Below are positions 50,222 through 61,029 of a stretch of 64,000 nucleotides of DNA, in pieces. Origin of the DNA: Adiantum capillus-veneris. Its lineage: Eukaryota; Streptophyta; Polypodiopsida; Polypodiales; Pteridaceae. The notes below the pieces were generated by a model. The model saw nothing but the letters and a program-made list of their open reading frames with translations. It did no database searches and was not told where the DNA came from. Numbering within the stretch: the stretch's first letter is position 1; every line of letters begins with the position of its first letter. The position numbers and the translations under genes were made by a program. The stretch covers positions 108,148,587 through 108,212,586 of the forward strand of contig CM043964.1 of assembly GCA_014529385.2 (NCBI GenBank). Direction: 5' to 3'.

Positions 50222-50460
50222 ATGGGAATATGGACAATAGTCGACAGGTTTAGCAAGTAAGCACACTTCATTCTTGTCAAAAAGACTATTAAGGCACACC
50301 AACTGGCAACTCTCTTCATATCTCAGATTTTCAAACACCATGGATTGCCAACATCCATCGTGTCAGATAGAGATCCTAGAATGACTAGTAATTTTTGGAA
50401 AGGTCTCTTTGAAAATCTAGGTACAAGATTGAATTTCTCTTTGGTCTGCCAAGCTTGACT
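50222..50460 (+). pseudogene. E6 integrase core, continued after E7
   Basis: Reads GIWTIVDRFSK(stop)AHFIL, then LATLFISQIFKHHGLPTSIV and SDRDPRMTSNFWKGLFENLG, the second part of the gypsy integrase core with its SD motif. It stops at LNFSLVCQA, before the catalytic Glu. Confidence 0.85.
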
Positions 50461-51041
50461 TAGAGAAAGAACAATTTGAGATGGAGGTGTTGATGTATAG
50501 TGGTGATTGATAGGTGAACAATTAACTTATTATTGATTCCTGTTTTAGTATACATATATTGTAAAGCCTTTGAGTTTCCACCTTTTTGAGTAGTGTTGAC
50601 AAGTTTTTGGTATCAAATCTTCTTAAATATCCCTATTCACTAGCTTCTGGTAGCTATTTCTTTGGTATTGCTAAAGATGATACAAATAGCTATTACCTTG
50701 TGAACTTAACTATTAGATTGTGAATTTGATTTCTACTATGTAGCTCCTTTAGATAGAGAAAGTGTAAACATAAATTATAGGTGCATGCATTGCTAACATA
50801 GAAGACATGTACCACTCGAGCCTATGTAAAGTGCTAATCAAGAAACCTTTGGTTGGATACTATAACAATAGGGGTCACATGTGGTTTCAAATACCAAATA
50901 AATGGCTTTACCAAAACATTACCAAGAATAGGGGGTGGACACAAGGAAGTAAAAAGTGGCTCCTTGTTTGGTCGATTTCTAGCGCTGAATGTTTAGTGCA
51001 CATGATTTGTGAGGCCTTTGACCCGGGGAGTTCACTAAAGT
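50461..51041. other. Unassigned DNA left of E8
   Basis: No protein or repeat family recognised. E8 is inserted at its right edge. Confidence 0.35.
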
Positions 51042-51963
51042 TGTTGCGGGTTCCATCGTTGCAATAGCTCCAATGACCAACAAAATTGTCAATACAAAGG
51101 GATGAGCTACCCGGCTAGGGCATGGAAACACTCACACGGTTAGTGAGCTAATTGTGGCAACACAAATGGTTAACTCTATGAGGTGAGCTTCTCGGCCCAT
51201 GGAGGAGTGAATCCGCAATGAAGGGCAATCTCCATATCTACTTCTCTTCACCTCTAATCAACCCAATCACACACACTATGATTGCAAGACACACACAACA
51301 CTAATCCTATCATGCAACACACTAATCACAAGCACACACACATAGATCTATCGAGCACCACACTCCAATCAAACCTACATGCACACACAAGAAAAAGAGG
51401 GCAATCACACAAGATTAGAGAGGGATTAACCACTAATTAGTTAAGATCTAGTTAATCTAAGCATCATAGGTAATCATAAGAAGTAAGAGAGAGGCATGGT
51501 GAGAGAGAATGAATCATTGATTAGTGTTAATCAAGTTTCATGAGCAAGGAGAAGCTCAAGGACTCCATAGCCACACACCTCAAGATCTCTCACCAAAGAC
51601 TGCTCTCAACAAATGAGCTTGAGAACCCTAATTTCTTTTACACACTGCCTTATGTACCTAGGGTAAAAATATGCAATGTTCGGCCGCCCAAGGCCTTTAG
51701 GGCTCACCACTTACTGAATATGTAACCTAAGCACAATAAGTGACGTATTCTTTACAACTTGGAACTCCCATTGAGCCCGTAACACATTAGAATATTACAA
51801 TGGCTTGAAATAAATCGGGAATTTACAATATGTGACCATTTTGGGAAAACGTGAAAAATGTGTAACTCCAATCTTTACTGCTTCTTTGCATTCATCCTCG
51901 ATGTGCATTCGTACGTCTTCGGTCTTTAGCAGCTTCTGTTAACCGACATTGACTCAGTTAACA
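51042..51963 (-). repeat. E8 3' LTR (left)
   Basis: Starts TGTTGCGGGTTCCATCG and ends GACTCAGTTAACA. Aligns along its length with 58674-59593 with scattered substitutions. The last 30 bases hold tgttaac and gttaaca as a local inverted repeat. Confidence 0.93.
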
Positions 51964-51975
51964 TTCCCCCCTTCC
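51964..51975 (-). other. E8 polypurine tract
   Basis: ggaaggggggaa on the minus strand, directly before the 3' LTR. Fixes the orientation of E8. Confidence 0.85.
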
Positions 51976-52436
51976 GATTTTAGTGCCCATCCTCGGGTAT
52001 TGTTGAAAAGTGTCCATGGAGGCTATGGAAGGTTTTGATTGGTTGTTGATGGGCTAATCGTCTTCATTTTGTCGTTGGATTTGTTGATGAGGTACGTTCA
52101 ATTCGTTGTTGCAGCATCTTCATTGGTCCGAATATGTATGATGTGAGAGATGATGTTGCATTTGTCCGTCGTAATAGCATAATGATGAGACTGTTTATTT
52201 ATGAAAAGTATGTACAAGGGAAGTAGAATGATGAGATCCTAAATTAGGGTCTAATACCTAGATGACCAAAGGGAAAAAACCGAGTGGGAAAAAAGTGCCT
52301 TTGGGATACGCGCATTATTGGAGTACTTATTAGCATGGGACATATTAATAAAGTACTGAAGGGATTATTCACTGATAGATATGGAATTAAAAAATGTGAT
52401 ATCCGTGGAAGTGTACTGGGCCGATGTCAAGTTGCC

Positions 52437-53092
52437 AAGGTCAATACCAAGCGATGGGGAGTGTTGGAAAATCACCAAGCCTGCTATTCGCTCGGTGTTG
52501 ACTTCATCGTCACATGTAATGATTTTAACCCCAAGGTCAGTACCAAGCGACAGGGAACGTTGGGCAATCCCCAAACATCTTATTCGCCCCGTATTGACTC
52601 AATTGTCGTATGTAATGACTTTAAGGACAAGGTCAACACCAAGCGATGGGGAGCGTTGGGCAATCCCCAAGCCTCCTATTGGCCCAGTAGTGACTCAACT
52701 GTATTTTTGTAATCACATCACCATGGTATTCATTGTCGGTTACACCAAGGTAGCACCAAGCGATAGGGAGTGTTGGGCAATTCCCAAGCCTACTATTCAC
52801 CCAGTATTGACTTCACTAAATTTTGTCTTTCTGTTGTCGGTTATCATGCCCCAAGGTCTTTGTTGGCACTTCTAACGGATTTAACACCAAGGTCACCACC
52901 AAGCGATAGGGAACGTTGGGCAGTCCCCAAGCTTCTTCTTTGCCCGGTATTGACTCCATTGAATTTTTTCTTACCATTGTCGGTTGTCGTGCCCCAAGGT
53001 CTTGCCTTCGCCTGTAATGGCTTTAACATCAAGGTCAACACCAAGCCATAGGGAGCGTTGGGCAGTCCCCAAGCTTCCTACTCTCTCAGCAT
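52437..53092. repeat. Six-unit minisatellite in E8
   Basis: Units begin aaggtcaacaccaagcga and continue ggggagcgttgggcaatccc, starting at 52437, 52533, 52629, 52747, 52889 and 53031. Spacings are 96, 96, 118, 142 and 142 bp: about 65-70 bp of each unit is well conserved and the spacer grows to the right. It lies between the last readable protein and the polypurine tract. The 96-bp spacing is a multiple of three, the others are not all, so it is probably non-coding. Confidence 0.9.
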
Positions 53093-53554
53093 GTCATTGG
53101 TTTGTTGAGTGTTGTAGTCCACTCAAGGTGCATGGGTGGAAGGAAAAAAGAGTGTCTAATGCATATGTCCAATGGTGGACATCCTATTTATGCATACACA
53201 GAAATGCATGGGAAACAATATGCTGTGAAAGAATGATTTTGAGGGGTTATTCAAAAAGATGGTGTAGCTATAAAAGCATTTGACATGGCTTTGCAAGCTG
53301 GCACCCCTTTAAGAATGGTTTTCGTTGACGAGGATATATGCTATCATCTAACAGTGCACTGTGTGTGAGTGTTAGACTCTACTACACTCCACCAATTGTA
53401 AGTTAATAGACTTTGACTCTTATGTTCATCTCATCCGGCATGAGCAAAACGACTTAGATATGCTCAACTCTTCCAGCTTGAGCGTAAGTCTAATAACTAT
53501 GACTCTTAGCACAGAGTTTAATACGACTTGAATCTTTTTACATTCTTGTGCTTA

Positions 53555-54689
53555 CTACAAACATTTCTTCAGGTAAAAGTAAGCTTGAATCCTCAAAAAG
53601 AGGATTAGTGAAGGACCAAGTTGACATTGAAAGGTTTCTTTTGCCATACCTGCTTTATCATCTTTGAATTTGCATTCGTGTTGGTTGGGTTGTCCTTCTT
53701 TAATTGTGAAGACTTCATTATTTGTTTGATTCTCCATTAGGCCTGTTGTAAGAAGTCTTTGATGTTGTTGTAGGCCTTTGTTGATCGTTGACATTTGACT
53801 TTTGACTAGGAGCATTGGAAGAAGTAGGAATCCAAATCTCTTGATGACCTTTGTATCTCCTTTGTTGACTTTGTTTCGCTCTAGGTCTCGTTGAGGTCTT
53901 GATATCTTCATGCAAGTCTGATGTAGTTGCAATTGGCTTGTGGTTGACTGGTAGCCAAACCTTTGTATAACCTGTGTAAAATCCTTGTCCAAGAGGAACA
54001 TTCTTTGAGATCCATCTTTGTTCTGTATTCTATTGTGAGCTGTGGTAGACTTTAGCAACTTTCAATGATGTTCTGTTGTATACCTGCTTCTTAGGTATCC
54101 TAGGATATTGTCGAGGTTGATACCTTGTGGGCCTTCTTTCTTGGGAGGGTCTTGATGTTACTTCATATGACCTTACCTGTGGTTTTGGTACCCATATCTG
54201 TCTGTTACCTTCATAGTACTCCTGTTTTTTTAAGCTCCATTGTGATGCTATCCATCCCATGTGTTTGTCTTTCTATGTTGATTTCTCGTCCTTAATCCAA
54301 ACCGGATCATTGACTTTGACTAAACTGCTGGAAACACACACTTGCTTGACTTTCCTTTGATTTCTTGGTACTTTGGCTGATATATGAAAGCTTGATTTGC
54401 TTGAAGAAGCTGATCCATGAGGGTTCTTTGATGTCGAGGCATATGCTATCACACCTTCTTTGCTAATCAGTGGAAGTTCCACTTTGGCCTTACCTTTGTC
54501 TGCAAGACTAATCTTTGACTCTTGTGACTTTTGCATCTCTAAATTTAGCATTAACGGCGCCTTTAAATGTTGCTTGCTACCTTTTAGAAAAGAGAGTATT
54601 AACATTGTATCTTCTTTGTAGGCCTTGTGTTGGTCTAGCCACTGATGTCCAAGGATGACATCTGCAAGCATTTCCTTTGAAGGCTTCAC
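53555..54689 (-). pseudogene. E8 C-terminal protein region, protease-like end and basic tail
   Basis: The minus strand reads KEMLADVILGHQWLDQHKAY near 54630-54690, like the last strand and flap-following region of retropepsins (ILGxxWL). A low-complexity Ser/Lys-rich part follows (SASSSKSSFHISAKVPRNQR), then Gln/Arg-rich basic pieces (RPSQERRPTRYQPRQYPRIP) in shifted frames down to 53555. No RT or integrase motif was seen. Confidence 0.55.
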
Positions 54690-55841
54690 CTAAAACTTTA
54701 CCTGCTCTTCATGATTTTGGATGCTAAGGGTAGCAACCATTTCTTCTTGACTTGTAGCCTTACCCATGATTTCTCTATTATCTGGCTTGCCTTGAGTAAT
54801 CTCTAGAATACTCTGGATGTTAATTGCAACCATATTGCACTTTTCTTCTTTATCCAGTAGAGCATTGCATTTGACACTTGCTCCTTTTGTCCTGCTGAGA
54901 ACTATAGCTATTTTCATTGTTGCTTCTTTTGAAGATCTTTGTCCTGCTTTTGCCATGGTCTCATCTTGATCTAGCTGTGTTTCTATAGAGGGTAGCTTGA
55001 GACTTTGTTTTCCAATATGGATTTCATTAGCTGCTTTAGCTGGCAATGTTTGATTGATCTTTGGACTTCTTATTTCTTCCTGGTTGTTTGCAGTTTCGTT
55101 CTTCTTAACTTCTAGCTTTGGTGGCATTCTCTGCTCAGTAGCTTGCGTGGTTGATCTTTGCTCTATTTGATATGCACTTGCTATTGCCTGATTTGCTTTA
55201 AGATCCTCTGAAGTTCCGTTCGATGGAGATGAACCGTCTTCAATAAGCTTTGCTTTGGAATCAGTCTCCATTTGAATTGTGCTTGAGGACATTGTGCTGT
55301 CATCCACGGGTGACCAGTCTTGGTCTTCATTCTTTGTTGTCTTTGATGACTGCATCCTGTTTGTATTCTGTATCTCCATAACCTTTTGGGCCATTGGCAT
55401 TCCCATTATGATGTCGTATGGCATATATTTTTCTATGATCACATGGAATTGAGCTATAATGATCTGTGAACTTACTTCAAGGGTGGTGGAGATGATTCCC
55501 CAACATTCTACTCCTTTGTTTCCTGATATGCTCACAAATTCAGGAGCATCTCCTAGCTGTGGTTGGCCACATCTTTTCCAAGTGCGAAAAGACATGAGGT
55601 TCTTGTCTAACTCAAAATCTAGCTTTACTTCTCTTAACAACTTTTCTTCGTTTTCATTAACAATGTTGTACTTGATCATCTTAGGATTCGTGCCTGAATT
55701 GACTGCTTTTGTTGTGGCAATGTCCCTTGGTTGAAATTTATCTGCATTTTCTTTGGTTTGACCACCTGGTTCCGTTGATGCCGACTCGTATTGCTGTAAT
55801 ATTGCACTTTTTTGCAATTGTTGAGCATTGTCCTCCTGCAT
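54690..55841 (-). pseudogene. E8 central protein with two retropepsin-like segments
   Basis: A 383-codon open frame, the longest in E8. Near 55390-55500 it reads SSQIIIAQFHVIIEKYMPYD followed by IIMGMPMAQKVM, matching the C-terminal pattern of retropepsins (FxV...YDIILGMxF). About 550 bases further on, CNALLDKEEKCNMVAINIQS looks like a second active-site region in which D-S/T-G-A is replaced by D-K-E-E; its partner VILGHQWL is in the next segment. Between them is a Gln/Thr/Lys-rich linker. Neither segment keeps a visible D-S/T-G, so both are probably inactive. Confidence 0.55.
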
Positions 55842-58021
55842 CTAGGTAACTCTTGATCTTAATAGATCCATTGTACTTTCTGGAAGAATTTGTCTCTTTG
55901 GAGGAGATTTTGGTGGTGACATTTGTGTAGCCTTTTGGACTTTAGCTCCCATTGACTTTGACTTTACTGTCACTTGTTCTGGCAGTTTGAGGCTTTGCAT
56001 CCTCTTCAGATAGTCTTTGACTTTAGTCGGGCCATCCGTATGGGTTCGTACAATGTCACGACCTTGCTGATATTTGTTACCATGTGTATCTTGATATGCA
56101 TATGTGAGCTTGGTCACATGTAACTATTTGAACACTATGGGCTTTGTCGGCTTTTGACTCTGACTTGTGGAGATCACCTGAAACTTTTGTCCTTGATAAT
56201 CTTCATAAAGGAATTTATCTGTAGACTCTGATGGAATCTAGGTCAATTGGAAACTTCCAACAACCATATGATCTTTCAATGGTTTTTTCTTTGAAGGGGT
56301 CTGTTGGTTAGAAGCTCTAGGGCTTCTAACTGGTGTAGCATTTCCTGGTACATAATCTGAGCTTGATTGATTTACAGCTCCCCCCTTCCTAGGGTGATCA
56401 CTATAGCCTGCTTCATTGTAAGAGTTCAAAATTGTTTGGCTTTGGTTCAGTCTCACCTTTTGGGACTGTGAAGGCACACTTGGGGTAGCACTGTTGACAT
56501 TTGGCATCTGTAAACCTTCTACATAGTTTCCTATGTATCTCCGTGAAACATGACAAATTATTTCCCAAGTCAAGCTGTAGATAGCATTATCTTTACCCTG
56601 ATATTGTCTATCCCATGGGTCTCCTATGATATAAGATTATGTGGTCTCAAGACCCAAGGCATCATAGATGCTAGACTCCCGTCTATATCTATGATTGTTT
56701 TGGTCAAAGTATATGCTCATTTGGCCATACATCGAAGCTTGATTTCCGATGGAGGAGAGTTTGGCTCTGAACAGATTTCTGGGTTCACTCGGGTAATATC
56801 CTTCAACTCTAGAGAGGATGGGCTATAATAGATTTTTTCCTCTGAAATGAACCATCCTTTCTGATCTATCACTGGACGCACTTCTATGAGCTGGTATGTG
56901 GGCCGTTCAAACATTGGTTGATCCTTTTTGTACAGTTGTCCTTTTTGGTCTACATAGTGTGCATATGAATTATGTGTGCCATACAATGGTAACATCATTT
57001 TGTTTGATGTGTCCCTTAGACTCGTGAATGATTGCATACTTGTGATAGTGGATGCAAAATCATTTGCAAATTTAACAGTCTTTTCAACCTTTGGTGATAT
57101 CTCAACACCTTGACTAAATTCATCCAAGAATTTGTTGTTCAAAGGATCAATTTTAGGCTTTTTAGGTGCCTGTGCATTTTTATGCCCATTTTGAACTTGC
57201 AATGTTTTTACTTGTGCTTCTAATGGTAATGCAGGATCATCTAATTGCATTGAAAGTGACAAGTTAAATTCACTTACATCGAGATTCACATTTCCAATTT
57301 TCTTTGTACCATGCTTGGCAGTTGATGTATCCCTATTGTTGTCAGGATTTCTTGGACAATCTTCAGAAAAGTATCCACCTTTTCATCCACAATCTGAGCA
57401 ATACGCCATGACTGGTGGTATTTCAATCGGTTCCGTCATGTCAAGATCTTGCTGAGAAGTTTCTGCTGCTATGCTTGCTAAGTTGCCGGCATCTTCTTTC
57501 AAAACATTGAGCATCAAGTTGTAGACTGCTCCATCTTGACCTTTGTACCGTCTTTGGATTGGTTCTCCAATTAGACTGGCTTCTATTGGCTGATCTGTTG
57601 GATCTTGCAATTCTGGTTCTTGACTGTAGATCTGACCACTGTAATCCATGTACAAGGACCCTGATTGCATATACTGGCTTCTATTAGCTGATTTGTTGGA
57701 TCTTGCAATTCTGGTTCTTGACTATAGATCTGACCACTCTAATCCATGTACAAGGACCCTGATTGCATATGCACTAAATGCATGTTTTGCGGACTTATGC
57801 AGATTTCTGGATAAACACTCGGGTCAATGTTTTACACTTCTATCTGCACCTCGTCTTTGAGCTTGCAATACCTGGCTCCACTGAAGTCTGTGAACATCTG
57901 GGAGTTCTCTGAATCTGGCCTGACTCTGATAAATAGGATCTTGGCTCCCATTTTGCTTTTGCTGCTCATCAAGTATCTATGGCCTTCTGAATCTGTGTAC
58001 AAAAATTTATCCCCATTATAG
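55842..58021 (-). pseudogene. E8 gag-like region with Y-x-D-x-x-G-x-x-Y modules
   Basis: Read right to left: FLYTDSEGHRYL (about 57970-58005), MFTDFSGARY (about 57875), LYMDYSGQIY (about 57630, plus a decayed tandem copy near 57740), RRYKGQDGAVYNL (about 57530), a knuckle CSDCG(stop)KGGYFSEDC (about 57360-57400, His replaced by Tyr), HYVDQKGQLYKK (about 56940), RQYQGKDNAIYSL (about 56590), FLYEDYQGQKF (about 56200) and YAYQDTHGNKYQQ (about 56080). Stops and frameshifts separate them. No typical gag capsid signature was recognised. Confidence 0.5.
57576..57770. repeat. 98-bp tandem duplication in E8
   Basis: 57576-57673 and 57674-57770 are near-identical direct copies starting ctggcttctatt. 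The length is not a multiple of three, so it breaks the frame; the copy at 57674 also carries a stop. Confidence 0.9.
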
Positions 58022-58651
58022 CCATATAGTTGTAAAATCTATTATTAGAATGCACACACACTTGATTTTAGTGCACACACGCTTGAAATTGACCATCCAA
58101 GCATGCAATTAACTCCATTAGGCACCCAATTAGTAACCTACAATCACCAATTAGCAATTGAAACTTGTCAAATTCATGCGCCACCCATTCTTAAAAATTT
58201 CGGCATCACGACGGCGTGAAAACAAAAAATCACAAAATTTTCAATCCCTAACATCACATTGCATTGCATCAACATAGCATAGCATGACATTGCATCAACA
58301 TTACACTGCATCATGGTGGGATTTCTACACAATTCTACACATCGTTAGATTCTAAGGAGGTTGAGAATACCACCTTAATTACCTTTGCATTGAAGATCAA
58401 TTGAATGGTCGAATGCTTCAATCCTTCATAGCAAAGTAGTAAGTTAGCAAAAATTACTCAAATTAACAAGGGATTAGTGGGAAATTAGAGTGTGTAAAAC
58501 ACACAATTGGCAAGATAAGGTCACACATTAGGGAATTATGAACACAATGCTTCATGCACACACATTCAAAATCCACAAAAACATAAACACACAAGTGAAA
58601 TTAGTGAGGGAACGCATTCGTTTATACCACAATTACACTAGCGTAGGCCAT
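58022..58651 (-). other. E8 5' leader
   Basis: AT-rich leader between the primer site and the first readable protein. Contains repeated gcattgcatcaacat units near 58259-58310. No protein recognised. Confidence 0.5.
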
Positions 58652-58671
58652 CATCCGCGGCAATGGTGCCA
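58652..58671 (-). other. E8 primer-binding site
   Basis: Minus strand tggcaccattgccgcggatg, two bases after the 5' LTR end. It is of the tggcgccgttgccggggat type common in plant gypsy elements. Confidence 0.75.
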
Positions 58672-58673
58672 AA

Positions 58674-59593
58674 TGTTGGGGGTTCCATCATTGCAATAGC
58701 TACAATGACCGACAAAATTGTCAATACGGAGGGATGAGCTACCCGGCTAGGGCATGGAAACACTCACACGGTTAGTGAGCTAATCGTGGAAACACAAATG
58801 GTTAACTCTACGAAGTGAGCTTCTCGGCCTATGGAAGAGAGAAGCCGCAATGAAGGGCAATCTCCATATCCACTTCTCTTCACCTCTAATCAATCCAATC
58901 ACACACACTACGATTGCAAGACGCACACAACACTAATCCTATCATGCAACACACTAATCACAAGCACACACACATAGATCTATCGAACACCACACTCTAA
59001 TCAAACCTACATGTACACACAAGCAAAAGGGGAAATCACACAAGATTAGAGGGGGATTAACCACTAATTAGTTAAAATCTAGTTAATCTAATCATCATAG
59101 GAAATCATAAGAAGTAAAACAGAGGCATAGTGAGAAAGAATGAATCATTGATTAGTGTTAATCAAGTCTCATGAGTAAGGAAAAGCTCAAGGACTCCATA
59201 GCCAAACACCTCAAGAGCTCTCACCAAAGAGTGTTGTCAACAAATGAGCTTCAGAACCCTAATTTCTTTTACACAGTGTCGTATGTACCTTGGGTAAAAA
59301 TATACAATGTCCGGCCGCCCAAGGCCTTTAGGGCTCACCACTTACTGAATATGTAACCTAAGCACAGTAAGTGACGTATTCTTTACAACTTGGAACTCCC
59401 ATTGAGCTCGTAACAAATTAGAATATTACAATGGCTTGAAATAAATCGGGAATTTCCAATACGTGACCATTTTGGAAAAACGTGGAAAATGTTAACTCCA
59501 ATCTTTACTGCTTCTTTGCATTCATCCTCAATGTGCATTCGTACGTCTTCGATCTTTAGCAGCTTCTGTTAACTGACGTTGACTCAGTTAACA
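58674..59593 (-). repeat. E8 5' LTR (right)
   Basis: Starts TGTTGGGGGTTCCATC and ends GACTCAGTTAACA on the plus strand, matching the left LTR. Confidence 0.93.
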
Positions 59594-60056
59594 AAGTATA
59601 TGCAACATAGCACATGTGTCCAATAGAAGGGATTTTATATTCTTGTAAAGTTACAAAACATGTGTAGATAAGGCCTACAAGGGGTAACTTTAAATCATTT
59701 TTGTGAACACATGTGATATAGGAAAATTTTACATAGTGAATGCCTCGAGGCCTTTGAACGTAGAGAAAAAATGGGGGGGTTGCTCTGAGTACATAAAACA
59801 CTACACCTCTATCTCATGGACATGCATTTAAAAAAGGCCATGTTTGCCATTTTAAGGCCCTAGGGACCCTCAACAAGAGGGGCCACAAGGGTGCGCAAAA
59901 TGGTAAAATAGGGTTCCCTCACGTGCGCCCTTCGATGCAAACACAGTGGACAAGCAAATATGTATGTTTTTGGTGTGCGGAGTATGTGGGGGAGGAACAC
60001 GATTTGTGTTTTCCATGAGCACCATGGCAGCTGTTGTGTGAGGAAGCAAAGGATGA
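59594..60056. other. Flank right of E8, nothing recognised
   Basis: Begins with the second copy of the E8 target duplication (aagt). No gene seen. Confidence 0.4.
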
Positions 60057-60197
60057 AAAGAGAGAGGGAGGAAGATGGGAGGAGAGAAGGGGCCAGGGGG
60101 GGAGAGGGAGAGAGAGGGGAAGAGGAGGAGGAGTGAAGGGGGCAGGGAGGGAGGAGAGGGAGAGAGGAGGAAGGAGGAGGAGAGAACAACCGTTTTT

Positions 60198-60228
<31 letters not shown>

Positions 60229-60230
60229 GG
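60057..60230 (+). repeat. Purine tract ending in T15 and G23
   Basis: About 130 bp of almost pure A/G (60057-60188), then 15 T (60193-60207) and 23 consecutive G (60208-60230). The Arg/Gly/Glu-rich reading frame is a product of composition. Confidence 0.95.
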
Positions 60231-61029
60231 AGATTTTGAAAAAGTGGACTTTTAGTGCTTGTAAGTTAGAAAAAAGGTGAAAATTTTATATTTTGATATG
60301 TATACATGTCCGGGGAGGAGTTTTAAGTAAAAAATAAGTAAAAATGACTTTTTTTTTAATCAAAGTCAAATTTGGGCTCTTAGTGACCATTTTGGCTTGA
60401 CATCCCTATAATGACTGTATATGGATCTTGAACCCTGTTGTTCATGCTGAGGCCCATTGTCGGTGTAGTCCAGTTGTAGTATCAGTGGCTATCCACATAT
60501 AACCACCTAATTCCTTTTGAGATCCTTAAAAACCATTTTGGCTCGACATCAATTTGCACAATAAGCTAATATAATGGCGTGCATCTTAGTATAGGCAACA
60601 CCTTTTCTCTCTGCTTTCTTTATGATCACCTTCTAACAACCACCAATGATTTTTTGTTGTACAAGGAAGTTCATAAAGCAAAACAATAAACCTTTTTCTT
60701 TCTAGTACATACTACAATTGAGAGGAGGGATTTTCTTTATTAAAAAAAAAATATAAGCGTGCTTTTGAATTAATAAGAGAGTAGACAAAAATATACATGT
60801 CGGGAGCCCAAGGACGGGGCTTTGTGATGGGCATGGAGTGATGATACAAGGTTCAGTAATAGAAGAACGAGCTCGTGCCTTGCCCCATAGTCCATTAATT
60901 CTTTAAAAATAATACACTCATAGGTCTACTCAATGGCCCCCACCCCCCCCTAGACACACTCAAGTGACAAAATAAGGGTGATTGGGCCCCCTTGGGCATT
61001 GAGATAGGAAGGATTCAATGCCTCCCAAA
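60231..61029. other. No gene recognised
   Basis: AT-rich DNA with a short A run near 60743 and a C-rich run near 60943. Nothing else visible. Confidence 0.4.

Larger units (their letters stand above)
37488..50460 (+). mobile_element. E6: Ty3/gypsy element split by E7
   Basis: Plus-strand primer site 37488, gag 37901-39300, protease, RT, RNase H and integrase to 41694. E7 interrupts, and integrase continues at 50222-50460 (IWTIVDRFSK...). The motifs are chromovirus-like (DFKSGYHQIRI, LPFGLTNAPAMFN). It is dead, with several short tandem duplications, and truncated after the integrase core. No 3' LTR recognised. Confidence 0.8.
51042..59593 (-). mobile_element. E8: non-autonomous LTR element without RT or integrase
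   Basis: Two LTRs of 922 bp (51042-51963) and 920 bp (58674-59593), TGTTG...TTAACA on the plus strand, flanked by aagt on both outer sides. On the minus strand a primer site follows the right LTR and a polypurine tract precedes the left LTR, so it is transcribed right to left. The 6.7-kb interior encodes a degenerate CCHC knuckle, repeated Y-D-G-Y modules and two regions resembling retropepsin C-terminal halves. I find no RT, RNase H or integrase motif in any frame. It resembles LARD or TR-GAG type non-autonomous elements, but the protein content is unfamiliar to me. Confidence 0.85.

Noticed and set aside
51540-51725. 61-codon frame (MSKEKLKDSI...) also present at 59171-59356
   Set aside because: It lies in both LTRs of E8 on the antisense strand, so its duplication is explained by LTR identity. 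No domain recognised.
52437-53092. CRISPR-like array
   Set aside because: Units are long, unequal and imperfect, inside a plant retrotransposon. A minisatellite explains it.
60034-60255. Arg/Glu/Gly-rich frame
   Set aside because: Pure composition effect of the purine tract and G run.
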